Positions 26,165-36,520 of a stretch of DNA of 52,508 nt are shown here, piece by piece. This DNA comes from Lachnospiraceae bacterium (GTDB lineage Bacteria > Bacillota > Clostridia > Lachnospirales > Lachnospiraceae): the NCBI GenBank assembly GCA_029338675.1, contig JAQYAV010000155.1, positions 1 to 52,508 of the forward strand, given 5' to 3'. The notes under the pieces were generated by a model. It was given only the letters and a program-made list of their open reading frames with translations. It ran no database searches and was not told the DNA's origin. Position numbers and translations under genes: made by a program. Each line of letters begins with the position of its first letter. Position 1 is the stretch's first letter.

Positions 26165-26770
26165 TTGACTAAAATTAAAATATGTGGACTTAAATCAATT
26201 GCTGACATAAATATAGTAAACAAATTGTTGCCAGAATATGTAGGCTTTGTATTTTACCCACCAAGCAAAAGATTTTTAGAACATGTGCAAGCAAGAATAT
26301 TAAAGGATAAGCTTAGTTCCTTGATAAAATGTGTAGGTGTTTTTGTTAATGCTTCAATGGAAGAGATTATAGAACTTGTAGAGAACAAAATAATTGATGT
26401 AGTGCAGTTACACGGAGATGAAGATGATGCTTATATTAGAGAACTTAAGTTGAAGCTTCCAGAGAATACAGAAATAATTAAAGCTTTCTTAATAAAGAAT
26501 GAAAGTGATATTAAAAAAGCAAATAATAGCTTAGCAGATTATATTTTGTTAGATAATGGTCTTGGAACAGGCGAGGTTTTTGATTGGAGTCTTGTTTCTA
26601 AGATTAATCGTAAATTCTTCCTTGCAGGCGGGTTATCAGTAGATAATGTTTCAAAGGCCATTGAATTAGTTAAACCATATTGTGTTGACGTATCAAGCAA
26701 GGTTGAAACAGATGGGATAAAAGATGAAAAAAAGATACAGAGTTTTGTTGATAAAGTAAGAAGTATTTAG
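26165..26770 (+). CDS. trpF: Phosphoribosylanthranilate isomerase
   Basis: 201 residues. IKICGLKS at the N terminus has the catalytic cysteine; VVQLHGDE and the C-terminal LAGGLSVDNV and VDVSSKVETDG blocks bind phosphate. It converts PRA to CdRP. TTG at 26165 is preferred to GTG at 26156 because GAGGTG (26153-26158) is correctly spaced only for the TTG. Confidence 0.94.
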   Translation: MTKIKICGLKSIADINIVNKLLPEYVGFVFYPPSKRFLEHVQARILKDKLSSLIKCVGVFVNASMEEIIELVENKIIDVVQLHGDEDDAYIRELKLKLPENTEIIKAFLIKNESDIKKANNSLADYILLDNGLGTGEVFDWSLVSKINRKFFLAGGLSVDNVSKAIELVKPYCVDVSSKVETDGIKDEKKIQSFVDKVRSI

Positions 26771-26788
26771 AATAAACAGGAGGGTATT

Positions 26789-27982
26789 ATGGAAAATAAT
26801 AACGGAAGATTTGGTGTACATGGTGGTAAGTATATACCAGAAACATTAATGAATGCAGTTATAGAATTAGAAAAAGCATATGAATTTTATAAAAATGATA
26901 AGGAATTTAATGAAGAATTAGAAACTTTGTTTAATGAGTATGCTAATAGACCTAGTAGATTATATTATGCAGAGAAAATGACAAAGGATTTAGGTGGAGC
27001 AAAAATATATCTAAAGAGAGAGGATTTAAATCATACTGGAGCTCATAAAATCAATAATGTTTTAGGTCAGGCTTTATTAGCAAAAAAAATGGGAAAAACA
27101 AGACTTATTGCGGAAACAGGAGCTGGACAGCATGGTGTTGCAACTGCTACTGCTGCAGCATTAATGGGAATGGAATGTGTTGTATTTATGGGTGAAGAAG
27201 ACACAAAGAGACAGGCTCTTAACGTATACAAAATGAGATTATTAGGAGCTGAGGTTGTTTCTGTTACTAGTGGAACAAAAACCTTAAAGGATGCTGTATC
27301 AGAGGCAATGAGAGAGTGGACAAATAGAATTTCTGATACACATTATTGTTTGGGATCTGTTATGGGACCACATCCATTTCCAACAATAGTTAGAGATTTT
27401 CAAAGTGTTATTTCAAAGGAAATAAAGCAACAGATACTTGAAAAGGAAGGAAGACTTCCAGATGTAGTTATGGCATGTGTTGGTGGTGGATCTAACGCAA
27501 TTGGATCATTTTATAATTTTATAGAAGATAAGGAAGTAGAGTTAATTGGATGCGAAGCAGCAGGCAGAGGAGTTGATACATTTGAAACTGCAGCTACAAT
27601 TGCAACAGGTAAGCTTGGTATATTCCATGGTATGAAATCATATTTTTGTCAGGATGAATTTGGGCAGATTGCACCTGTTTATTCAATATCAGCAGGTCTT
27701 GATTATCCTGGAATAGGACCAGAACATGCTTGGCTGCATGATACAAATCGTGCAAAATATGTTGCTATTACTGATGAGGAAGCTGTTAATGCATTTGAGT
27801 ATCTTTCAAAGACAGAAGGTATTATTCCAGCAATTGAATCTTCACATGCACTGGCACATGCTATTAAATTAGCACCTACTATGGATAAGGATAAGATAAT
27901 AGTTGTTACAGTATCAGGTAGAGGAGATAAGGATTGTGCAGCTATTGCAAGATATAGAGGGGAGGACTTAAGAGATGAATAA
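26789..27982 (+). CDS. trpB: Tryptophan synthase beta chain
   Basis: 397 residues, full length. The PLP lysine is in [13 protein letters not shown], and [13 protein letters not shown], the glycine-rich [10 protein letters not shown] phosphate loop and SGRGDKD are all intact. It condenses indole with serine. CAGGAGGG lies before the ATG. This is the TrpB1 type, which partners with TrpA; the stop overlaps trpA by 8 bases. Confidence 0.97.
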   Translation: MENNNGRFGVHGGKYIPETLMNAVIELEKAYEFYKNDKEFNEELETLFNEYANRPSRLYYAEKMTKDLGGAKIYLKREDLNHTGAHKINNVLGQALLAKKMGKTRLIAETGAGQHGVATATAAALMGMECVVFMGEEDTKRQALNVYKMRLLGAEVVSVTSGTKTLKDAVSEAMREWTNRISDTHYCLGSVMGPHPFPTIVRDFQSVISKEIKQQILEKEGRLPDVVMACVGGGSNAIGSFYNFIEDKEVELIGCEAAGRGVDTFETAATIATGKLGIFHGMKSYFCQDEFGQIAPVYSISAGLDYPGIGPEHAWLHDTNRAKYVAITDEEAVNAFEYLSKTEGIIPAIESSHALAHAIKLAPTMDKDKIIVVTVSGRGDKDCAAIARYRGEDLRDE

Positions 27983-28745
27983 AATAGAGCAGGCATTTAA
28001 GAATAAAAAAGCATTTATACCATTTGTAACTTGTGGTTACCCTGATATAGATTCTACATATAATATTGTTATGGCTGCATATGAAAATGGTGCAGATATA
28101 ATAGAATTAGGAATACCTTTTTCTGATCCAACAGCTGAAGGACCTACAATACAAGGTGCAAACTATCAAGCACTCAAAAATAATATTACAACAGATGATG
28201 TTTTTGATTTGGTTGTAAGATTAAGAGAAAAGATTGATATTCCATTAGTTTTCATGACATATGCAAATGTAGTATTTTCGTATGGAATAGAAAGATTTTC
28301 AAAAAAGTGTGAAGAGGTTGGAATAGACGGAGTTATCTTGCCGGATATTCCATATGAAGAAAAGGATGAATTTGACAATGTAATGTCAAAATATAATGTA
28401 GCATTAATTTCATTGATTGCCCCTACTTCAGAAAACAGAATTGCAATGATTGCAAAGGAAGCAAAAGGCTTTATATACTTAGTATCTTCTCTTGGTGTAA
28501 CGGGAGTTAGAAGTGAAATTACTACAGATATAAGCAAAATGGTAGAGTTAATTAAGGAAAATTCCTCAATTCCAGTTGCAGTTGGATTTGGAATATCAAC
28601 ACCTGAACAGGCGAAAAAAATGGCTTGTTCTAGTGATGGTGTAATTGTTGGTTCAGCTATTATTAAGCTTATAACAGAACATGGAAAGAACGCAGCTAAA
28701 TATGTTGGTCAATATGTAAAAACTATGAAAGACGCAATTAGTTAA
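27975..28745 (+). CDS. trpA: Tryptophan synthase alpha chain
   Basis: 256 residues, TIM barrel. Catalytic glutamate lies in [20 protein letters not shown] and the aspartate in [23 protein letters not shown] and [10 protein letters not shown] form the phosphate end. It cleaves indole-3-glycerol phosphate and passes indole to TrpB. It overlaps trpB, indicating coupled synthesis. A terminator follows. Confidence 0.96.
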   Translation: MNKIEQAFKNKKAFIPFVTCGYPDIDSTYNIVMAAYENGADIIELGIPFSDPTAEGPTIQGANYQALKNNITTDDVFDLVVRLREKIDIPLVFMTYANVVFSYGIERFSKKCEEVGIDGVILPDIPYEEKDEFDNVMSKYNVALISLIAPTSENRIAMIAKEAKGFIYLVSSLGVTGVRSEITTDISKMVELIKENSSIPVAVGFGISTPEQAKKMACSSDGVIVGSAIIKLITEHGKNAAKYVGQYVKTMKDAIS

Positions 28746-28764
28746 AAGTATAATATATTATAAG

Positions 28765-28805
28765 AGATACCTTTGATTTTTATCATCAAAAGGTATCTTT
28801 TTTTA
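28765..28805 (+). terminator. trp operon terminator
   Basis: AGATACCTTTGAT (28765-28777) pairs with ATCAAAAGGTATCT (28784-28797), with a one-base bulge, followed by a run of T (28796-28805). Confidence 0.9.
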
Positions 28806-28919
28806 TTTAAAATATGATAAAATTATTATTGTAACATACAAGGATAAAAAACAATTTGTTAATCTTATTAAAGATAAAAAAATACGTGTAAGGTTTTGAT
28901 TAATTTAGGGGAATAGTTT

Positions 28920-30422
28920 ATGGCAAAAGTTATAATGATACAAGGGACAATGTCTGGAGCAGGTAAAAGCTTAGTTGTTGCAGGGCTTTGCAGAATATTT
29001 AAACAAGATGGATATAAGGTCGCTCCGTTCAAATCTCAGAATATGGCACTTAATTCATATATAACTAAAGAAGGTCTTGAGATGGGAAGAGCTCAGGTTA
29101 TGCAAGCAGAGGCAGCTGGTATTGAACCATCTATTTTGATGAATCCAATATTGCTTAAGCCGACTAATAATATTGGATCCCAGGTTATTGTTAATGGTGA
29201 AGTATTAGGAAATATGAATGCTAGGGATTATTTTGAATATAAGGTAAAGCTTATTCCTGATATACTAAAGGCATATAATAAGTTGGCAAGTGAGAATGAT
29301 ATTATTGTTATAGAAGGTGCAGGAAGTCCAGCAGAGATTAATCTTCGTAAAAATGACATTGTTAATATGGGTATGGCCAAGCTGGTTGATGCACCTGTTT
29401 TATTAGTTGGAGATATTGATAGAGGTGGAGTATTTGCACAGTTGTTAGGTACTTTGATGTTACTTTCTGAGGAAGAAAAGGATAGAGTTTGCGGACTAGT
29501 TATTAATAAGTTTAGAGGCGATAAAACAATTCTTGATTCGGGGATTGATATGCTAGAAGAAAAAGGTAACAAGAAAGTTGTTGGTGTGTTACCTTATATG
29601 AATGTTGATATTGAAGACGAGGATAGTTTAACAGAAAGATTTAATGCTAAAAAGCAGGAATTAATTGATATAGCAGTAATACACTATCCAAGAATATCCA
29701 ATTTTACTGATTTTGCAGTATTTGAAAAAATCAGTGGAGTAAGTGTAAGGTATATTACTAAACCATCTGAAATGGGGAATCCAGATATGATTATTCTTCC
29801 AGGAAGTAAAAATACAATGGGAGATTTATTGTGGATGCGACAGAATGGTATTGAAGCATTAATTAAGAAGATGTCTAGAGAAAAGATTGTTTTTGGCATT
29901 TGTGGTGGATATCAAATGTTGGGAATAGAAATATCAGATCCATATAATGTTGAAGAAGGTGGCTTAGTTAGAGGTCTTGAACTTCTTCCGGTAAAGACGA
30001 CTTTAACAAGTGAAAAAACAAGAACTCAGGTATCTGGAACAATAAATGAAATTAGCGGCCCATTAAAGTTTCTTTCTGGAAGCAAATTAGGTGGGTATGA
30101 GATTCATATGGGTCAAACAATAAATTGCTCTTATGAAGAGGTATCTAAAGATTTTTGTACATTATTTGAACAAGGCACTAACAAAACAAAAATTGATGGA
30201 CTTTCATCAGGAGGAGTTTATGGAACTTATGTGCATGGTATTTTTGATAAAGGAGATATTTGCAAAAAAATCATTGGATATTTTGCAAATGAAAAGGGCA
30301 TAATTTTCGATGATGATCTATTAGTCGACTATGCAAGCTATAAGGAACAACAATACGATAAGCTTGCATATGAAATGAGAAAGCATCTTGATATGGATGA
30401 AATATATCGTATACTAGGATGA
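28920..30422 (+). CDS. cobQ: Cobyric acid synthase
   Basis: 500 residues, full length (CbiP in the anaerobic naming). It amidates side chains b, d, e and g of adenosylcobyrinate diamide. The N-terminal P-loop is [10 protein letters not shown], followed by [10 protein letters not shown]; the C-terminal glutaminase domain has [15 protein letters not shown], the cysteine in [10 protein letters not shown] and a final histidine in [16 protein letters not shown] site precedes the ATG. The 114 bases upstream have no riboswitch, so regulation differs from the first cluster. Confidence 0.96.
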   Translation: MAKVIMIQGTMSGAGKSLVVAGLCRIFKQDGYKVAPFKSQNMALNSYITKEGLEMGRAQVMQAEAAGIEPSILMNPILLKPTNNIGSQVIVNGEVLGNMNARDYFEYKVKLIPDILKAYNKLASENDIIVIEGAGSPAEINLRKNDIVNMGMAKLVDAPVLLVGDIDRGGVFAQLLGTLMLLSEEEKDRVCGLVINKFRGDKTILDSGIDMLEEKGNKKVVGVLPYMNVDIEDEDSLTERFNAKKQELIDIAVIHYPRISNFTDFAVFEKISGVSVRYITKPSEMGNPDMIILPGSKNTMGDLLWMRQNGIEALIKKMSREKIVFGICGGYQMLGIEISDPYNVEEGGLVRGLELLPVKTTLTSEKTRTQVSGTINEISGPLKFLSGSKLGGYEIHMGQTINCSYEEVSKDFCTLFEQGTNKTKIDGLSSGGVYGTYVHGIFDKGDICKKIIGYFANEKGIIFDDDLLVDYASYKEQQYDKLAYEMRKHLDMDEIYRILG

Positions 30423-30489
30423 GAATATTTTTGACAAGAAGAAAAACTGACATTAATAAAAAAATATTAGATACTTGAGGATTAATTAA

Positions 30490-31488
30490 ATGAAACAGAT
30501 AGTTACAGGACATATGCTTGCGCTTATATTAGGGTATATAATGGATATTATTTTTGGCGATCCATATTCTTTACCCCATCCCATAAGGACCATTGGGAAT
30601 TTAATATCTTTATTTGAAAAGAAATTTATTGGAGATAAAAATAACACAAAAATACTATCAGATAATTCAAAGAAAAAAAGAGGCACCTGCTTAGTTATTA
30701 TTATGTTGGCTATTGTAGGATTAACAACATCATTTCTTATTATTTTTTCATATAAGCTTCATATGATATTAGGGATTTTTGTTGAAGCAATATTGACATA
30801 TTATATTTTGGCAATAAAATGCTTAAAAGATGAAAGTATGAAGGTATATTATGCAATAGAAGATGATGATATTGATAAAGCACGATATGCAGTTTCTATG
30901 ATTGTTGGAAGAGATACAGATAAGCTTGATTATGAAGGAATTACTAAGGCAGCAGTTGAAACAGTAGCAGAGAATACCTCTGATGGTATTATTGCCCCAA
31001 TGCTATATACAGCTATTGGTGGACCTATTTTAGGTTTGCTATATAAAACAGTTAATACAATGGATTCTATGGTAGGATATAAGAATGAAAGATATTTGTA
31101 TTTTGGAAGGGCAGCAGCAAGATTAGATGATGTATTAAATTATCTACCTGCTAGAATTAGTGCATATTTGATGATTATCTCTTGTGCCATATTATGTGAT
31201 GATTTTAACACAAATAATGCGTACAAAATATATAAAAGAGATAAGAGAAAACATTCAAGCCCGAATTCAGCACATACAGAAGCAGTTTGTGCTGGGGCAC
31301 TATCTATAAGACTTGCTGGGAATGCCAGCTATTTTGGAAAGATATATGAAAAACCTTATATTGGTGATGATATAAGACCTATTGAAAATTCCGATATAAA
31401 AAAGGCAAATAAATTATTATATATGACATCATTTGTAAGTATAATAGTATGCGAATTGCTACTTTCGATTTTATTATGTATTATGTAA
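30490..31488 (+). CDS. cbiB: Adenosylcobinamide-phosphate synthase CbiB
   Basis: 332 residues, an integral membrane protein. CbiB joins adenosylcobyric acid to (R)-1-amino-2-propanol phosphate. FGDPYSLPHPIRTIGNLI near the N terminus, AVETVAENTSDGIIAPMLY and KHSSPNSAHTEAVCAGAL are hallmark conserved segments. Start at 30490 has a TGAGGA site. It lies between cobQ and cobD, which make its two substrates. Confidence 0.95.
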   Translation: MKQIVTGHMLALILGYIMDIIFGDPYSLPHPIRTIGNLISLFEKKFIGDKNNTKILSDNSKKKRGTCLVIIMLAIVGLTTSFLIIFSYKLHMILGIFVEAILTYYILAIKCLKDESMKVYYAIEDDDIDKARYAVSMIVGRDTDKLDYEGITKAAVETVAENTSDGIIAPMLYTAIGGPILGLLYKTVNTMDSMVGYKNERYLYFGRAAARLDDVLNYLPARISAYLMIISCAILCDDFNTNNAYKIYKRDKRKHSSPNSAHTEAVCAGALSIRLAGNASYFGKIYEKPYIGDDIRPIENSDIKKANKLLYMTSFVSIIVCELLLSILLCIM

Positions 31489-31519
31489 GCTGCAGGTTAG
31501 GAATTAGTGAGGAAGAAAA

Positions 31520-32548
31520 ATGCACGGTGGAGATATTTATAGAAATAAAGTGAATATAGATTTTTCAGTGAATGTAAATCCACTTGGGATTCCTCAAAGA
31601 GTACTAGATGAAATTGGAAAAGAGTTAGATAAGCTTTCCTGCTATCCAGACTTATTATGTGAAGAATTAAAGAAAAAAATCTCAATAAAATATAGTGTTG
31701 AAAGTAAAAATATAATTGTGGGAAATGGTGCATCTGAATTATTTATGGCGATTATGCATGGCTTACGTCCTAAAAATGCATTAATTCTTGAACCCTCATT
31801 TTTGGGATATAAGAGTGTGTGCGACGCGGTAGATTGCAATGTAAAACAATACTTTCTAAAGGAAAATCAGGATTTCTTATTAACGGAGGATGTTTTGGAT
31901 TATATCGATGATAGTATTGATATAATGTTTTTAACAAACCCCAATAATCCAACGGGAAGATGTATTGAGGATAAGCTCTTAAAGAAGATAATCAATAAAG
32001 CAAATGAAATTGGTGTAACAATTATTGTTGATGAATGCTTTATCGACTTTACTAACATGAAAAGTATAGCTAATTATGTATTTAGCAATAATTATGATAA
32101 TGTTATTATTATAAATGCTTTCACTAAAATATTCTCGTTGCCAGGTCTTAGGTTAGGTTATGGGATTTGTAGTTATGATTTAGCATATATTATAAATAAG
32201 CATCTCCCAGAATGGAATGTATCATATTTGGCACAACGTGCAGGTGTAAAGGCTTTGGAGGAATATGAGTATTTGGCTTATGCTGTTGACTATGTAAAAT
32301 GCGAAAGAGAAAGGCTTGTGGATGCGTTGGAAAGTTTAAAAATTAAGGTGTATCCATCAGAAGCTAATTTTGTTTTAATAAAGTCAAAATATGATTTGTA
32401 TGACATATTACTTAAACAAGGTATATTAATTAGGGATTGCTCAAATTATTCCAACTTAGAAAAAGGATATTATAGAATTGCAGTTAAAACAAATGTAGAT
32501 AATAATTATTTGATTAATGCACTAAAAAAATCAGTACCATGTGATTAA
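31520..32548 (+). CDS. cobD: L-threonine-O-3-phosphate decarboxylase CobD
   Basis: 342 residues, a PLP-dependent fold type I aminotransferase-like enzyme. The N-terminal HGGDIYRN and DFSVNVNPLG are typical of CobD rather than of HisC. Also seen are TNPNNPTG, DECFIDF and the Schiff-base lysine K203 in FTKIFSLPGLRLGY. It makes aminopropanol phosphate for CbiB. HisC is the main alternative, but the HGG start and the cbiB neighbour favour CobD. A GAGGAAG site precedes the ATG. Confidence 0.92.
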   Translation: MHGGDIYRNKVNIDFSVNVNPLGIPQRVLDEIGKELDKLSCYPDLLCEELKKKISIKYSVESKNIIVGNGASELFMAIMHGLRPKNALILEPSFLGYKSVCDAVDCNVKQYFLKENQDFLLTEDVLDYIDDSIDIMFLTNPNNPTGRCIEDKLLKKIINKANEIGVTIIVDECFIDFTNMKSIANYVFSNNYDNVIIINAFTKIFSLPGLRLGYGICSYDLAYIINKHLPEWNVSYLAQRAGVKALEEYEYLAYAVDYVKCERERLVDALESLKIKVYPSEANFVLIKSKYDLYDILLKQGILIRDCSNYSNLEKGYYRIAVKTNVDNNYLINALKKSVPCD

Positions 32549-32597
32549 TTAACCCTATATATTTCCTTACATAGGTTAAATCATTGGTACTGATTTT
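32527..32597. terminator. Bidirectional terminator between cobD and the GH5 gene
   Basis: AAAATCAGTACCA (32527-32539) and TGGTACTGATTTT (32585-32597) form a 13-bp outer stem; TTAACC (32549-32554) and GGTTAA (32574-32579) form an inner one. T runs occur at both ends, so it can stop both convergent transcripts. It overlaps the cobD stop codon. Confidence 0.8.
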
Positions 32598-32600
32598 AGT

Positions 32601-33620
32601 TTATTTGTTATTCCACATAGAAATTAATTTATCAAAAATAGGACTATAGTGCTCGTCTGTAATTCCGAAATCCATTAATTTATAGCTCCATACGGCGCAA
32701 CCAATTTTATATTTTCTAAAAACTTCATTAACGTCTTCAAACCATTTTAAGGTGTCTTCAATAGGAGCTTGATCAATAACTCCAAACTCTCCACAGTAAA
32801 GTGATACATTCGCATTTTGTGCAGCCAGAATAGCTTCTTTAATCATGTATTCAATATATTCAGGTCCCATTTTAATTTGTTCAGCATCATCAATTCCAGC
32901 ACCCTGATAGCCTAATATCTTAGTTTCTTCTTGGAAATATTCCATTGTAGAAGGGTAGAATATATCTTTTTTCGGCATTAGCTTTACCCAGTTGGCTTTT
33001 TGATGAGTAAATAAAAATGGCTCATAAAAATGAAAAGTGAAAATAATATTTTTATCTTTAGGCACCTTGAGAAGCTTTAAGGTTTTAGCACTATTCCACT
33101 GGATACCACCATAAATAATAGGTGTTTCCTTGTTTATTGAGCGAATAGCATTTGTACAGCTTTCAATAAGCTCATTCCACTTGTCAGCATTTTCCTGTTC
33201 AACTACTTCGTTAAGTAGTTCAAAGGCAACATGTGGCTTTTTTCCGTATCTGTTTGCCATGATTTTCCATATATTTATGAAACGGTTTTTTAATTTTTCA
33301 TCGTTAAATAAATTATTTTTTTCTGCACAGCCAGCATCATTAAAATCATAGCCAGGTGCTTTGTGTAAATCTAATATTATATTCAAATTATATTTTTTGC
33401 ACCAGTCAACGGCTTTATCAACGAATATAATTGTCTCTTCCTTTATTGCTTGATTACAATCTTCGATTACCTCGTAATCGATAGGAAGACGAATATGATC
33501 AAAACCTAATTCTGCAATTTTTGATATATCTTGTTCTGTTATAAATGATTTATAGTGCTCCATTGTATGTACACATTGTGATAAAAAACCACCTAAGTTT
33601 ATTCCATTGTTTAAGTTCAT
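32601..33620 (-). CDS. Glycoside hydrolase family 5 (cellulase-type), intracellular
   Basis: 339 residues, a TIM barrel without signal peptide. The GH5 acid/base is E138 in FELLNEVV and the nucleophile is E278 in YCGEFGV. Supporting motifs are DHIRLPIDY, LDLHKAPG and FTFHFYEPF. Likely substrates are beta-1,4-linked oligosaccharides (cello- or mannooligosaccharides) taken up by the cell. The ATG at 33620 follows an AAGGAG site. Single gene facing cobD. Confidence 0.9.
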   Translation of the reverse strand: MNLNNGINLGGFLSQCVHTMEHYKSFITEQDISKIAELGFDHIRLPIDYEVIEDCNQAIKEETIIFVDKAVDWCKKYNLNIILDLHKAPGYDFNDAGCAEKNNLFNDEKLKNRFINIWKIMANRYGKKPHVAFELLNEVVEQENADKWNELIESCTNAIRSINKETPIIYGGIQWNSAKTLKLLKVPKDKNIIFTFHFYEPFLFTHQKANWVKLMPKKDIFYPSTMEYFQEETKILGYQGAGIDDAEQIKMGPEYIEYMIKEAILAAQNANVSLYCGEFGVIDQAPIEDTLKWFEDVNEVFRKYKIGCAVWSYKLMDFGITDEHYSPIFDKLISMWNNK

Positions 33621-33750
33621 GAAATATCTCCTTGTAAATTAATTTTTGTTAGTTTAGATAATAATATAAATGAACAATAAAATAAAGTGTAAATTATAGC
33701 TATAAATAATATGATATTTTTATAATTTATTTGCTATTGATTACTGATTA

Positions 33751-33802
33751 GAAAGAATAAAAATGTATTAATTTCTGAAAGAATAAAAATATAATAATTT
33801 CC
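33751..33802 (+). repeat. Two tandem 26-bp direct repeats upstream of the prfC promoter
   Basis: Units at 33751-33776 and 33777-33802 start GAAAGAATAAAAAT and match at 23 of 26 positions. They end 4 bases before the weak -35 position of the prfC promoter, a placement like that of the 22-bp repeats near 20281. No gene is present in 33621-33915. Confidence 0.6.
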
Positions 33803-33806
33803 TAGT

Positions 33807-33835
33807 AGAAAAAATTATTTGATATATGATATAAT
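33807..33835 (+). promoter_or_regulatory. Probable promoter of prfC
   Basis: A perfect TATAAT lies at 33830-33835; the -35 position 17 bases upstream reads GTAGAA, a poor match. Activation through the adjacent repeats is possible but unproven. Confidence 0.5.
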
Positions 33836-33915
33836 TATATTCTATAGGCATTTTTGCCAATTTAGATTAGATAATAATATTATTACATATAGTAATGTTT
33901 TGTTTGGAGGATAAT

Positions 33916-35511
33916 ATGGCGGAACAATACAAAAATGAAATTGAGAAAAGAAGAACCTTTGCAATCATTTCACATCCTGACGCAGGAAAAACTACTTTGA
34001 CAGAGAAATTTTTGCTTTACGGTGGAGCAATTAATACAGCTGGTTCAGTAAAAGGAAAAGCTAACTCAAAATATGCTGTATCTGACTGGATGGAGATTGA
34101 AAAAGAAAGAGGTATTTCTGTAACTTCTTCTGTTCTTCAATTTAATTATGATAACTACTGTATAAATATTCTTGACACGCCAGGACATCAAGACTTTTCA
34201 GAGGATACTTACAGAACTCTTATGGCTGCAGATTCTGCTGTAATGGTTATTGATGCTTCAAAGGGTGTTGAGGCTCAGACAATTAAACTTTTTAAGGTTT
34301 GTGTTATGAGACATATTCCTATTTTTACTTTTATTAATAAGATGGATCTTGAGGCAAGAGATTCCTTTGAATTATTAGATGAAATAGAAAATGTGCTTGG
34401 AATTAAAACTTGTCCAATTAACTGGCCAATTGGTGCTGGCAAGAGATTCAAGGGCGTATATGATAGAGAGACTAAGAAAGTTTCAATGTTTAAGGCGGTT
34501 TCTGTTGGTGGCGCAAAGAGTGCGGCTGAAACAGATTACTCCATTGATGATCCAGCAATTAAAGAAGAAATTGATGAATTTTTATATAATCAGTTGATGG
34601 AAGAAATTGAACTATTAGACGGAGCAAGTGATGAATTTGAACAAGAACTTGTTGATAGAGGAGAGCTTTCGCCAGTATTTTTTGGTTCAGCACTTACTAC
34701 ATTTGGTGTTGAGACATTTTTAAAACACTTCCTTAAGATGACAAAATCGCCACTACCTAGAATGTCTGATGAAGGAATTATTGATCCTGTTGAAGAACCA
34801 TTTTCTGGTTTTGTGTTCAAAATCCAAGCTAATATGAATAAAGCACATCATGACAGAATTGCATTTATGAGAATATGTTCTGGTAAATTTGATGCTTCAA
34901 AGGATGTATATCATCCACAAAGTGGAAGAAAACTTAAGCTTTCCCAGCCACAACAAATTATGGCGCAGGATAGAAAAATCATTGATGAAGCGTATGCTGG
35001 CGATGTAATAGGCGTATTTGATCCAGGAATATTTTCAATTGGTGATACATTGTGTCAGCCAGGTAAGAAGTTTATTTATGAGGGGATTCCTACATTTGCA
35101 CCAGAGCATTTTTGTCGACTTGTACAGTTGGATTCTATGAAGAGAAAGCAGTTTAATAAGGGTGTAACGCAGCTTGCCCAGGAAGGTGCAATACAGATTT
35201 TTCAGGACTATACATTAGGTTTATCAGAGATAATTGTTGGAGTTGTTGGTGTACTTCAATTTGATGTATTGAAATATAGACTTGAGAATGAGTACGGATG
35301 CGATATTAGGCTTGAGCCTCTACCATATGGGTATATCAGATGGGTTAAAGATCCAAGTACTGATTTGAATAAGCTTAAGATGATTAGTGATTGTAAAAAG
35401 GTAAAGGATATGAAGGATAATCCGTTGTTACTTTTTGCAAATGAGTGGTCAATTAGAATGCTTCTTGAAAGAAATGATGGTTTAGAGTTAGAAGAGTTTC
35501 ATAAGAATTAA
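33916..35511 (+). CDS. prfC: Peptide chain release factor 3
   Basis: 531 residues, full length. This GTPase recycles RF1 and RF2 after translation termination. The G domain has HPDAGKTTLTEK (P-loop), ERGISVTSS (switch I), DTPGHQDFSEDTYR (G3) and NKMDLEARD (G4). SEDTYR after GHQDF separates RF3 from EF-G. Start at ATG 33916, behind GGAGG; seven upstream codons would cover that ribosome site. Confidence 0.96.
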   Translation: MAEQYKNEIEKRRTFAIISHPDAGKTTLTEKFLLYGGAINTAGSVKGKANSKYAVSDWMEIEKERGISVTSSVLQFNYDNYCINILDTPGHQDFSEDTYRTLMAADSAVMVIDASKGVEAQTIKLFKVCVMRHIPIFTFINKMDLEARDSFELLDEIENVLGIKTCPINWPIGAGKRFKGVYDRETKKVSMFKAVSVGGAKSAAETDYSIDDPAIKEEIDEFLYNQLMEEIELLDGASDEFEQELVDRGELSPVFFGSALTTFGVETFLKHFLKMTKSPLPRMSDEGIIDPVEEPFSGFVFKIQANMNKAHHDRIAFMRICSGKFDASKDVYHPQSGRKLKLSQPQQIMAQDRKIIDEAYAGDVIGVFDPGIFSIGDTLCQPGKKFIYEGIPTFAPEHFCRLVQLDSMKRKQFNKGVTQLAQEGAIQIFQDYTLGLSEIIVGVVGVLQFDVLKYRLENEYGCDIRLEPLPYGYIRWVKDPSTDLNKLKMISDCKKVKDMKDNPLLLFANEWSIRMLLERNDGLELEEFHKN

Positions 35512-35550
35512 AACGTGTGAATTTTCTCGTTATTATATATAATATTTTCA

Positions 35551-35597
35551 AAAATAATATTTGTTTTATATGTTTTTTTGAAATATTATTGCTTTTT
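35551..35597 (+). terminator. Weak hairpin terminator after prfC
   Basis: AATAATATTT (35553-35562) pairs with AAATATTATT (35581-35590), followed by GCTTTTT. The stem is all A-T, so strength is doubtful. Confidence 0.35.
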
Positions 35598-35688
35598 GGA
35601 TAGAAGATAGAAAATACATGTTTTTTTAATAAAGCATTTGTCTTTACTATAGGCTTTAGCGTAGTGGAAGATCATATGTTAAATCATC

Positions 35689-35717
35689 TTGAAAAATAGT
35701 AAAAAAATTGGTATGAT
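35689..35717 (+). promoter_or_regulatory. Promoter of the dual-receiver regulator gene
   Basis: TTGAAA (35689-35694) and TATGAT (35712-35717) are 17 bases apart, 41 bases before the ATG. Confidence 0.55.
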
Positions 35718-35758
35718 TTTAATATTAGAGAAAATAAGATTGTGAAAGGAGGAAGAGT

Positions 35759-36520
35759 ATGGGTGGGTTTAAAAATATAGTAATTGTAGATGATGATCAA
35801 CAGTCAAGAATGATACTTGAAAAATACATCAAGTCTGTTGACGGATATAATCCTATACCTCTTTCTTCAGGAATAGAATTGATTGAATATTGTAAAACAT
35901 CAACTCCTGATATTATTTTATTAGATATTGAGATGCCTAATGTTTCTGGCATTCAGGCATTTTCAATGATAAGAGCAATGAGCAATATGGATGGTGTGCC
36001 TGTTGTTTTTTTAACTGGTAAGGAAGACCGAAACACAGTACTTAGATGTATTTCTATGGGGGCAGATGGATATATGGTTAAGCCTGTATCTAAAACAAGC
36101 CTTCTAGACAAGCTTCAGGAGATTTTTGCAAAATTAGATGCATATAAGATTAATAAGACAATTCTTATGATTGATGATGATGCAGACTTCTTGAAGATAT
36201 CGAAATTTAAATTATCAAAATTCTATCGGGTTCTTACAGTGGATTCGGGAAAAACTGCTCTTGATTATTTAGGTAATCATACAGTTGATTTGATTATATT
36301 AGATTATTTTATGCCACTTTATAACGGCAATAATATTCTTAATATTCTTAAGCACAGGGAATCAACAAAGAAGATTCCTGTTATAATGGCTTCTTCGTTA
36401 AGTCGAGATGAAATTGAATTGGCATGTGCAAGAAATATGCCTGATGGAATAATGACTAAGCCTATTAGCATTGATGCATTATTGGAATTAATACAACAAT
36501 TAATTGATAATGTATATTAG
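35759..36520 (+). CDS. Dual receiver-domain response regulator
   Basis: 253 residues made only of two CheY-like domains. The first (about 5-122) has the phospho-acceptor D56 in LLDIEMP and K108; the second (about 134-252) has D182 in LDYFMP and K234. Both acidic pockets (DDD) are intact. No output domain is present, so it probably acts as a phosphate shuttle or by protein contact. AAAGGAGGA precedes the ATG. It lies 125 bases before the hybrid kinase and likely works with it. Confidence 0.88.
   Translation: MGGFKNIVIVDDDQQSRMILEKYIKSVDGYNPIPLSSGIELIEYCKTSTPDIILLDIEMPNVSGIQAFSMIRAMSNMDGVPVVFLTGKEDRNTVLRCISMGADGYMVKPVSKTSLLDKLQEIFAKLDAYKINKTILMIDDDADFLKISKFKLSKFYRVLTVDSGKTALDYLGNHTVDLIILDYFMPLYNGNNILNILKHRESTKKIPVIMASSLSRDEIELACARNMPDGIMTKPISIDALLELIQQLIDNVY

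Noticed and set aside
31520-32548. Histidinol-phosphate aminotransferase (HisC)
   Set aside because: The HGGDIYRN start and the position after cbiB favour CobD; no other his gene is near.
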